Source of the DNA: a virus
Length of the DNA stretch: 44,466 bases
IMG/VR virus record: IMGVR_UViG_3300037231_000132
Span: 1-44,466 of that record
Direction: 5' to 3' (one strand)
Made by a program: the position numbers and the translations under genes. The notes below the pieces were generated by a model. The model saw only the letters and a list, made by a program, of their open reading frames with translations, searched no databases and was not told the origin of the DNA. Numbering within the stretch: the first letter of the stretch is position 1; every line of letters begins with the position of its first letter. Of this stretch, positions 37,107 through 44,466 are shown in pieces.

Positions 37107-40100
37107 ATGGCAACGAGCGTACAGATCGAGCTGCTGGTAGACGAGAGGGGCGCCGTCTCCGGCATTCGCTCGTTCGATACGGCAGTGAAGGGCTCGACGG
37201 GCTCTGTGCGCCAGCTCAACACTGAGATGCAGCGCATGTCAGTGGCCGCGCCTCCGCTGCGCTGGTCGAAGGCTGTCAAGGAGATCGGCGATCATGCGCT
37301 GACCTCGCTCGATAACGTGCGACTGCTGCGCGATGACCTGGGCATCCGCATTCCGCGCTCGATGGAAAAGGCGATCGCATCGAGCAAGGTGCTGAGCACC
37401 GCGATCGGCGGCATCGGCCAGGGGCTTCTCGCGGTGGGCGCGATCCAGATCGGCGCTTCTGTCTTTCGGAGTCTGATCGACGAAGGGCAGAAGGTCTGGA
37501 ACCACTTCCAACTTCTCACCAAGGCATCGCAGGACTATATCGCCGAGGTCGAGAAGACGCGCAACCAGGAGTTTGGGAACGCGCGCTCGATTGAGACCAC
37601 GCGGCTGCGGATCGACGAAGCAACGGAGGCGATCAAGGAGTACAAGCGCCAGGCTGAAGCGGCGCAGAAAGCGCCTCCTGGATGGCGCAGTGTTGTGCCG
37701 GTTGTCGGGCCGCTCCTTGATAAATGGCACCAGTCCACCGTGGCGGGCGATCTGTCGTCACAGGCATACGACAAGCAGCGGCAACTGGACCGCCTCAACC
37801 AGGTGGGCGAGAGTTCGCAATATCACGAACACCTCGTCGGCGGCATTGAAGCGCAGCACGCCGGCGACGATCGGCTCACCGGGCAGAAGAAGATCACCGC
37901 CGAATTCCAGAAACGCAGGGATCTGGCGGCGGAGACGCGCCGCTATGAAAATGAGCAGGACCGCATTCAAGGAAATAGCGTCGCGCCGGATGCCGGCGCG
38001 GATAAGGAATCGCTTGAAGTAAAGTCTGCCAGAAAGCAGATGGAGGCCCAGGAGTTCGCCGAGGGCCGTGAGCATGCCCAGGAGCTGGCTCACATGCGCC
38101 AGCAGGCGCTTGAGGCAGGCCTGAGCGGCATCGCGCTTTACCATGCGCAGGAGTCGGCTGCGATCGAGGATCTGAAGTTCAAGGACATGGACTCGGTTGC
38201 GGCGCGCCAGGCCGTCCATACCAAGTTTCACAACGAAGAGTTGAAGCGGCTGCAGGAAGAGAACCGCGCGATCGCCAAGATGCGCGAAGAGACGCAGCTG
38301 GCCGGCATGACCGGCATCGCGCGGATCCAGCAGGAGGGCAGCAACAAGCTGGCCGATGTTTATGCTCGGACCGATCTGAACCCCGGCCAGCGGCTTGCGG
38401 CCGTGAACAACGTGAAGCAGCAGACGGATGCTGAGATCGTGCAGGCTCAGCAGACCTTCGCTGAACAGGTCGACGCGATCGCCGAGCAATCCCAGAATCG
38501 CGAAATGACAGGCTTTGCGCGGATCCGCGCCGATGCGGAGAAAACAGCCAGCGAATTGATGAAGCAGTTCGATCGGGCGCACAGCGGCATGGATTTGTCC
38601 AAGCCCGGTGCTCAGGCCACCCTTGATGCCGATACAGCAAAGCTGGGAACGGGGTTGAATGCGATCGGCGCGGGCGCGGACCGCCAGAGCGCGGAGCTTG
38701 CACAGCGCAATAGCCAGCAGACGGTGGAGATCGAAGAAGATGCCCGCATCAAGAGCCTCTCGGCGGAGAAGCAGAAGACGGCCGCGATCAAGGCGGAATA
38801 TGACAAGCGCTTGGAAATGTATCAGGAGGAGCTGAGCAAGCAGGAGATCTCCGAGGATGACTTCAACCGGCGCGTGGCAGCGGCGGCCGAGGAGCGCGAT
38901 GCGGAGATGGTGGAGGCCTCGCGCGAGGCGCACGAGAAGATGGCCAGCCAGTTCGATTCGCTCTTCAAGAGCCTCGACCATCCACTGAAGGCGCTGGAGA
39001 GCATGGGGGACAAGGTTGCCGGCAACGCCGCGGCAAGCCTGGTGCAGTATGTGCAAGGCCGCGGGCACGGCGGCAGCGCCGGCACGCAGCAGGGCGGCTT
39101 CCTTGGCATTCTGGGAGGCTTCCAGTTCGGCAAGAAGAAGCCGCTCGGCGTTGGGGCTGACCAGGCTGCCGAGACCGGGCCTCATGCAGCTCATGGCGCA
39201 TCTACCGGAACGTTCACAATTGCGCAGGCTGTGATCCGCGTGGGCAGTGCATCCTTTGCTGGCGGCGGTGGTTCGGGCGGCGGCAGTGGTAGTTCAGGCG
39301 GTGGCTCAGACTTCAGCGGTGGCGGCTTCAGCGGCGCTGGCTTCAGTGGCGGAGGCTCATCATCGTGGATGAGCCCGGCCGGTGGCACGAGCCTTCTTTC
39401 CAGTTCTGGTGTGAACTTCAGCGGCGATACAACTGGCTCAATCTCACGCGCGGCCATGAACGCGGCCACCAGGCCGGCTTTCGGCGCATCTGGATCAACC
39501 GGCAGCAGTGGAAGCATCAGCTTTGGAGGCGGCGCGTCGAGCGGGGGCAGCAGCTCATATGCGGGCGGCGGCGGCGGCGCTGGGGGCGCGGGCGATAGCA
39601 GTGTGGCGTCCGCATCGCCACACTTTGCGGGCGGCGGTGGACCGGCCGTGCAGGGCCGCGATCCGCTGGGTAGCGCGCTGGGCGGCATCAACTCCGGCAT
39701 CAAGTTTGCGCAGCAGGCAAACAGCATCTTTGGCAAGAAGGGCCAGGTAACACCTGCGGGCGCCGGCGGCGACGGCACGGCCGAGACCCAGGACGATCCG
39801 ATGGACGGAAGCATGAACGCGGATGGCAGCTTCAGCGCGGCCGGATCAGGTTCGGGCTTGACGAGCGCGTTGGGCACAGCCAGCGGCCTGGCTGGTGGCG
39901 CCCTCGGCATGTACTCGGCAGTGAAGGGCAACGGCGGCTTTGGCGGCGCGGCACAGGGCGCGATGAGCGGGATGCAGCTGGGCATGATTGTCGGCGGCCC
40001 GATGGGCGCGGCGATCGGCGCGGCGGCCGGCGCGGTAGTGGGAGCGATCGGCTTTGGCGGGCGTGAGAAAGCGCGCGTGTACGACCTGAAGAATGTGCGT

Positions 40101-40655
40101 CCGACACTGACGGCCGACCAGGACGCGTATGCGCAGGGCTCCATGGATTACATGACCGCCTACAGCAACGCGCAGCAGATGATCGGCAGCAGCTGGGGCG
40201 CGATCCGCAGCATGGGACCGGCTGCGATGAGTTACTGGAACGACACCATTAAGCCTGAGCTTACGCAGGCGATGGCCAAGTTCACATCGGAGGAGCGCGC
40301 GGGGCGAAGCCTTTATCCAGCAGCTGCTGCAAGCTACGCAGTGGGCACGGACTATATTCCGACAACAGGCTTCAACCTGAATCACCAGGGCGAGCGCATC
40401 ATGCCCAGCGACCAGAATGAGCGCATTACGCGCGCGGTGGAGAGCGGAGCCGATCTAAGTTCGGTGCACAAAAGCTACCAGCAGGCAATGCGTACCGGAT
40501 CTTCCCAGGGCAGCAGCGGCCCGAGCCGCACGATGAATATGAACGTGCATGCGATCGACTCAAGCGGTGTGGCGCAGTTCCTGGATAAATACAAGCACCA
40601 GATCCGTGGAGCTGTGAATGACAGCTATGCGGAGAACTCGGGAGGCGGACTCTAA
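37107..40655 (+). CDS. Tape measure protein (1182 aa)
   Basis: Residues about 130-640 are coiled coil with Glu/Lys/Arg heptads (AEFQKRRDLAAETRRYENEQ). Residues about 714-844 are Gly/Ser-rich (GGGSGGGSGSSGGGSDFSGG), and about 948-985 is a Gly zipper (MSGMQLGMIVGGPMGAAIGA). The C-terminus has FNLNHQGERIMPSDQNERIT, a common tape measure end signature. It sets tail length and is ejected into the host. About 1182 residues would suggest a tail on the order of 170-180 nm if the usual 0.15 nm per residue holds. The start follows GGGGGAG at a long spacing. Confidence 0.85.
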   Translation: MATSVQIELLVDERGAVSGIRSFDTAVKGSTGSVRQLNTEMQRMSVAAPPLRWSKAVKEIGDHALTSLDNVRLLRDDLGIRIPRSMEKAIASSKVLSTAIGGIGQGLLAVGAIQIGASVFRSLIDEGQKVWNHFQLLTKASQDYIAEVEKTRNQEFGNARSIETTRLRIDEATEAIKEYKRQAEAAQKAPPGWRSVVPVVGPLLDKWHQSTVAGDLSSQAYDKQRQLDRLNQVGESSQYHEHLVGGIEAQHAGDDRLTGQKKITAEFQKRRDLAAETRRYENEQDRIQGNSVAPDAGADKESLEVKSARKQMEAQEFAEGREHAQELAHMRQQALEAGLSGIALYHAQESAAIEDLKFKDMDSVAARQAVHTKFHNEELKRLQEENRAIAKMREETQLAGMTGIARIQQEGSNKLADVYARTDLNPGQRLAAVNNVKQQTDAEIVQAQQTFAEQVDAIAEQSQNREMTGFARIRADAEKTASELMKQFDRAHSGMDLSKPGAQATLDADTAKLGTGLNAIGAGADRQSAELAQRNSQQTVEIEEDARIKSLSAEKQKTAAIKAEYDKRLEMYQEELSKQEISEDDFNRRVAAAAEERDAEMVEASREAHEKMASQFDSLFKSLDHPLKALESMGDKVAGNAAASLVQYVQGRGHGGSAGTQQGGFLGILGGFQFGKKKPLGVGADQAAETGPHAAHGASTGTFTIAQAVIRVGSASFAGGGGSGGGSGSSGGGSDFSGGGFSGAGFSGGGSSSWMSPAGGTSLLSSSGVNFSGDTTGSISRAAMNAATRPAFGASGSTGSSGSISFGGGASSGGSSSYAGGGGGAGGAGDSSVASASPHFAGGGGPAVQGRDPLGSALGGINSGIKFAQQANSIFGKKGQVTPAGAGGDGTAETQDDPMDGSMNADGSFSAAGSGSGLTSALGTASGLAGGALGMYSAVKGNGGFGGAAQGAMSGMQLGMIVGGPMGAAIGAAAGAVVGAIGFGGREKARVYDLKNVRPTLTADQDAYAQGSMDYMTAYSNAQQMIGSSWGAIRSMGPAAMSYWNDTIKPELTQAMAKFTSEERAGRSLYPAAAASYAVGTDYIPTTGFNLNHQGERIMPSDQNERITRAVESGADLSSVHKSYQQAMRTGSSQGSSGPSRTMNMNVHAIDSSGVAQFLDKYKHQIRGAVNDSYAENSGGGL

Positions 40656-41497
40656 TGCCTCAAACCGACATTCTGAACCCCGCGCCTGGCTGGGATCCCG
40701 AGTTGGGAGACAGCATGAATCCCAGCTATGGATTCACGCGCAAGCGGGCGAGCACGCAGCTGCATAAGAAGGCCGTGGGCGGAACGCCCTGGACGCGCGA
40801 GACGGCAAACACTGGGCATGCCTTTAGCCTGAGCTGGCTGGGCCGCACGCTAGCGGTTGCGGAGCGTCTGAAGTGGTATCAGGAGCAGTATGAGGACGGC
40901 TTCTTCACCATTGTGGATTGGGATGGCGGAGCCGGCGAGCAGGGCAGGCACTATGTTGGCCGATTCACCAGTGAGGTGGTTCCAACAGAGACCGCGAACA
41001 ACCGCTGGGATGTACAGAATGTGATGTTCGAGGAGATCCCGCAGCAGCCGATGGTAAAGTATCCCAGCGACTGGCGGAAGAACGCAATCTGGGTTTGGCC
41101 GTACAACGATTTCGGCGACCAGAAGACAGCGACGCAGGGAGCGTGGACTGCGGGCTACCCAGAGGGCGCGCCACCTCCCGGCAAAGTGCAGAGCAAAGCT
41201 TTCACCAACCCTGGAACCAATGCAGGCGACTGGGCACAGCATGAGTATCGAGGCTACGGCTTCAAGCTTTACATGCTCAAAGGGCCTGCTTTCGGCATTG
41301 TGCAGGTCTATGTGGATGGCGCGCTGGTGGAGACGGTCGATCTCTATTCGGCGGCTGCAACAGGGCCTGCCGTGGTTGTGTTTCAGGGCTCGCTCGCGCT
41401 CGACATCCACCGCGTGCAGGTGCTTACGACGAACACCAAGAACGCCGCATCCTCCGCGCCGGCCGCCACCTGGTGGGGACTGCAGGTGATGCGATGA
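40655..41497 (+). CDS. Distal tail protein (280 aa)
   Basis: It follows the tape measure with a TAATG overlap. RKRASTQLHKKAVGGTPWTR, AERLKWYQEQYEDGFFTIVD and a C-terminal galectin-like beta sandwich (KLYMLKGPAFGIVQVYVDGA) fit the distal tail/gpM-type protein that joins tube and hub. It ends in ATGA overlap with the next gene (41494-41497). Confidence 0.66.
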   Translation: MPQTDILNPAPGWDPELGDSMNPSYGFTRKRASTQLHKKAVGGTPWTRETANTGHAFSLSWLGRTLAVAERLKWYQEQYEDGFFTIVDWDGGAGEQGRHYVGRFTSEVVPTETANNRWDVQNVMFEEIPQQPMVKYPSDWRKNAIWVWPYNDFGDQKTATQGAWTAGYPEGAPPPGKVQSKAFTNPGTNAGDWAQHEYRGYGFKLYMLKGPAFGIVQVYVDGALVETVDLYSAAATGPAVVVFQGSLALDIHRVQVLTTNTKNAASSAPAATWWGLQVMR

Positions 41498-42705
41498 GTT
41501 TCTACCCTCTGCCTCTTCAAGCTGTCGGCGGCGCGCACACCGGCATCGCGCCAGTCAACCTTCTCGACATCATGGACGTGAATGGCAATGTGTATCTGTG
41601 GGCTGACCGCAAGATCATTGCGCCGACGGCGATCCTGGTGCCGACTACCGCGGCGGCTCTAGCTGCTGCGGATGTAACGGCAGGGCCGATCCCTTTGCCG
41701 CTGCACGAAGAACTGGCATGGTCGCTGCCGACCAACTGGGGATTCTCAATGCCGGGCACGAAAGGAAGCGCGGCTGGCAATGGAGCGGGCGGCAACCTTC
41801 AATTGTCGGGCGGCGATGCGCAGGCTTTGGGGCAGTGGGCCGGATTCAAGATGCCTTCGATTCCAGCAGGTGTAACCATAGACAGTGCCTATCTTGTGCT
41901 GAATTGTACCGGCACCACTGGCGCCGAGTCCACGGATGCAAACATGGTGTGTGCAACCAATGCTGGGAGCATGCCCACGGGCGGCAACTTCAGCGGCCAG
42001 TACTTCAGCGCGATCGCTGGGCCGATCACGGCAGCTGTGATTGAAGCCGCCCTGATCTCTGTATCGATCACAAACGAGATCATGGGCGATGTGGGCTATC
42101 AAGAGATCGACATCAGCTTTCTAGGCATCGCCATCTACTACACTCCGCTTCCTGTTGCTTTGAGCACTTCATTCTCAGGGTCATACGAATCGAACGGCAA
42201 TCTGCTGTATTCGCCGTGGCTGCTGAGCGTGCCTTCCTTCAGCTTCCACCGTTCTCTGCAGACAGACTCAGGATCGTTTGTGATCCAGAACGTGAGCGGC
42301 GATTCACTGAGCCGCGACTTTGAGAAGCTGGCGCGCGTCTCCGCACTCGAAGGCGCGATGTTTATCTACCGCTGCTGGCAGCCCGACGCCGAGGCCGCCT
42401 GGATTGAAGTGCATGGCACGCTCACGGTGGGCACGGTCGGCGTTGACACCGTGCAGATGAAGGCAAAGAGCCTGCTGGATCCGGCTGGCCTGGATACACC
42501 GCACGAGATCTATTGCGAGACCTGCCAGCTGATGTGGGGCGGCGCTCGATGCCGATCGAGCGAGACGACGGAATGCAGCTATAGCTTCGAAACCTGCCAG
42601 GTGGTTCAGAGTCCCATGATGATCTTGAATAACTACGAGAAGAACTATGGCGAGGCCACCGCGAACACCGCGTACAACGTGATCAACCGGAGGCGGAAGA
42701 TTTGA
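41494..42705 (+). CDS. Tail tip protein, lambda gpL-like with Cys cluster (403 aa)
   Basis: It starts at ATG 41494. The C-terminal segment has five cysteines (CETCQLMWGGARCR, then TECSYSFETC, residues about 342-370), matching the place of the [4Fe-4S]-binding cysteines of lambda gpL and the related BR0599/DUF2163 family. The N-terminal two thirds are beta-rich with an unusual insertion (about residues 70-230) absent from short family members. The protein plugs the tip complex. It precedes the gpJ-like gene, as in lambda. Confidence 0.68.
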   Translation: MSFYPLPLQAVGGAHTGIAPVNLLDIMDVNGNVYLWADRKIIAPTAILVPTTAAALAAADVTAGPIPLPLHEELAWSLPTNWGFSMPGTKGSAAGNGAGGNLQLSGGDAQALGQWAGFKMPSIPAGVTIDSAYLVLNCTGTTGAESTDANMVCATNAGSMPTGGNFSGQYFSAIAGPITAAVIEAALISVSITNEIMGDVGYQEIDISFLGIAIYYTPLPVALSTSFSGSYESNGNLLYSPWLLSVPSFSFHRSLQTDSGSFVIQNVSGDSLSRDFEKLARVSALEGAMFIYRCWQPDAEAAWIEVHGTLTVGTVGVDTVQMKAKSLLDPAGLDTPHEIYCETCQLMWGGARCRSSETTECSYSFETCQVVQSPMMILNNYEKNYGEATANTAYNVINRRRKI

Positions 42706-44466
42706 TCTTTTCAACTCCCAACACGCAGAGCAGCAGCGCGACCGACACGACGGGTTCGCCCATCCCTCTGGCCTATGGCTATCAGTGGGTGACGGGGAAA
42801 CGCCTGGCGTATTACCAGCTTGGGGAGCCGCTGACCACGGGTAACTCCGGATTGGACTATACGAGGCTGGGACTCTGGGCGCTGGGCCACGGGGAGTGGG
42901 ACGGCGCGATCGAACTGTGGATCAACGACGTGCTGGTGTGGAACGGCAATACGGCGATTGTGAGCACAAACCTTGGTCAGAACTGGATGGGCTGCCTGGA
43001 CAACACGGCCCAGCCGATGGTCTTCAACTTCCATCGCGGATCCGATACGCCGCTGACCTGCAATATGGTGCCGTCTTCGAACGGCCCTGACCAGAACGTC
43101 GATGTTCTCTTTGCCCTGTTGCCGCCGGCAATTCAAGCACTTTCTTATTCCCGTATTGCTTACTACGGGCTGATGCGCAAGCAGCCGATTGAGAACCAGA
43201 CGAACACGCACCAGACCGATCCGACACAGTGGACCGACATTGCGCCAATCGGCTTGTGGCGTGCGTTGCGGTGCAGGCTCTTCGACGATGAAGGAAACCA
43301 GACCGGCTATGCGTTCACAACGAACCCGGCCTGGCATTTTGTGGATGCGATTCTGCGCAGGAAGATCTACCCGGATTACGGCCTCGACCTGGTCAATGGA
43401 CCTGATCCGCTGACCGTTGGTGTGGCTAACCGCTTTGACTGGGGGTCCATTTATGCTTCGGCGCAGTATTTCGATCAGTTTCTTTCGAACGGACGCCGGC
43501 GTTTTGAGGGTAACTACTGTTTCACCCAGCAGACGACGCTGCAGGCCGTGCTTGAGCAGATTCTGCTTTGCTGCCGTAGTTATTCTTCTGAATACGCGGG
43601 GAAGATCGGACTGAAGGCTGATATGCCCAGGTCTTCGGTGTTCATCTTTAGCCGGGACCACATTCTGCCTGGCTCATGGGATGCATCGGACGCGTCGCTG
43701 ACCAGGAGCGGCAACCGATATATCTCCACTTTCAGGGATCTGCTGGTACCGGCATGCTCACAGATCGCGTCAATTACGGCTTCTGCCGGCGTTGATGGCG
43801 GGTTGCCGGAGGTGACGACTCAGGAGCCGCACCCGTTCCAGCCGGGAGATTACATCGCCATTGGTGGCACTAACACACCTTATGACCGTAACTGGCAGGT
43901 GAGCACGGTGCCGGCCATCATCAATCCGGGACAGCCGAATGAGGTGGATCCAAGCACATTCACGATGGTCAGTCAGGGTGAGAACTTCCCTGGCAGTGTG
44001 GGCGAGGTCGGCAGTTGTGGACTTCTCTATTCGCGTTTCGATAAACGGACGCCGATATTTGACCATCATGCTAACCAACTGGCGCGTGGTGCATTGGGTG
44101 TGGGCATCCCCAGACAGCGCGAGAAACAGAATGCGCCGCTAGACTTTGCAACGGCGACGTGGGACCAGGTCAGCCGGCTTACCTGCTATGAACGGGATCG
44201 GCTGCTGGGAATCGACCAGATGCCTTATGTGACGCCGCCGAACGTGAAGCTGAAGACTTCTATGTTTGCGCGCGATGTGAACGGTAACCTGGTCTGCGCG
44301 GTGCAGCCTGGCGACCATGTGACGATTGATTCCACCGCTAACTTCCAATATGCGGGCGAGTATGAGGTGCTCGATCCGAAGGTGGTTACGCCGCCCAGCT
44401 CAACTGCGCGCGGGACCGGCGCTTCAATCGCCGTAACTCCGGATGACAACAGTGGCGAGATCGAGT
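42702..44466 (+). CDS. Tail hub, gpJ-like (5' part, runs off the window)
   Basis: Open from TTG 42702 (TTGA overlap, GGAGG at 42689-42693) to the window end, 588 codons without stop. NPAWHFVDAILRRKIYPDYG, YFDQFLSNGRRRFEGNYCFT and TLQAVLEQILLCCRSYSSEY are the gpJ/tail hub order in which two hub domains surround the tail tip. A later stretch (EPHPFQPGDYIAIGGTNTPY) looks like an inserted beta domain. The C-terminal receptor-binding part, which would decide host range, is out of view. Confidence 0.82.
   Translation, partial: MIFSTPNTQSSSATDTTGSPIPLAYGYQWVTGKRLAYYQLGEPLTTGNSGLDYTRLGLWALGHGEWDGAIELWINDVLVWNGNTAIVSTNLGQNWMGCLDNTAQPMVFNFHRGSDTPLTCNMVPSSNGPDQNVDVLFALLPPAIQALSYSRIAYYGLMRKQPIENQTNTHQTDPTQWTDIAPIGLWRALRCRLFDDEGNQTGYAFTTNPAWHFVDAILRRKIYPDYGLDLVNGPDPLTVGVANRFDWGSIYASAQYFDQFLSNGRRRFEGNYCFTQQTTLQAVLEQILLCCRSYSSEYAGKIGLKADMPRSSVFIFSRDHILPGSWDASDASLTRSGNRYISTFRDLLVPACSQIASITASAGVDGGLPEVTTQEPHPFQPGDYIAIGGTNTPYDRNWQVSTVPAIINPGQPNEVDPSTFTMVSQGENFPGSVGEVGSCGLLYSRFDKRTPIFDHHANQLARGALGVGIPRQREKQNAPLDFATATWDQVSRLTCYERDRLLGIDQMPYVTPPNVKLKTSMFARDVNGNLVCAVQPGDHVTIDSTANFQYAGEYEVLDPKVVTPPSSTARGTGASIAVTPDDNSGEIE

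Noticed and set aside
37758-39194. 478-codon minus-strand frame opposite the tape measure
   Set aside because: Leu/Arg/His-rich shadow of the coiled-coil coding sequence.

Overview
The window holds the left flank and most of a Mu-like transposable prophage sitting next to a host cytochrome oxidase gene. The host is probably an acidobacterium (Acidobacteriota, Terriglobia). This is an inference from three things: the Pro/Gly-rich leader of the ctaE product, the REP-like intergenic repeats (AGCCCGTAC...GTACGGGCT, GCGGCTAAAGCCC, CGACTAAAGTCG), and the exported beta-rich fibre-like proteins typical of that phylum. The DNA is GC-rich throughout. I saw no tRNA, rRNA, CRISPR array, reverse transcriptase or IS element.

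Layout. Positions 1-718 (minus) are the 5' part of ctaE, and 719 to about 1126 is host intergenic DNA with REP-like stem-loops. Between about 1127 and 1537 lies the presumed phage end, with a cluster of CCARCGGAAC repeats in both orientations that may bind the transposase. A long leftward early operon runs from 15787 down to about 4766: a small HTH regulator (Ner position), a conserved 166-aa protein, two tiny membrane proteins, a MuA-type DDE transposase, a MuB-type ATPase and about twenty short genes. Many of these are CxxC-rich, one resembles GemA and one HTH gene sits where Mu keeps mor. Of 26 junctions between 15787 and 5103, 24 are ATGA/GTGA or TGATG overlaps. A 1056-aa exported fibre-like protein (1538-4708) closes the leftward arm.

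The switch lies at 15788-15853. A rightward XRE repressor (15854-16414) faces the leftward early operon, with a candidate early promoter and a TATGAAA-N16-TTTCATA operator between them.

The late region runs rightward from about 17287 to past the window end. It begins with lysis and envelope genes (GH73 endolysin, holin-like/lipoprotein fusion, exported phospholipase-D-like protein, membrane protein). Packaging follows (Mu gp27-like small terminase, large terminase, portal). Then comes an unexpected cassette of three exported beta-rich, fibre-like genes inside the head operon. Head genes follow (Mu F-like protein, ChaB-like protein, a protease-scaffold-capsid fusion with an internal start). 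Last is a lambda-like siphovirus tail: completion proteins, tube, terminator, chaperone-position genes, tape measure, distal tail, gpL-like and gpJ-like hub, the last cut by the window edge.

The element therefore combines Mu-type transposition and head genes with a flexible non-contractile tail, broadly like the transposable siphophages D3112 and B3, but with divergent early and late arms. The features most worth a second look are the secreted cassette in the capsid operon with its paralogue at the far end, the capsid polyprotein, the duplicated tiny membrane proteins before the transposase, and the repeats at the phage end.
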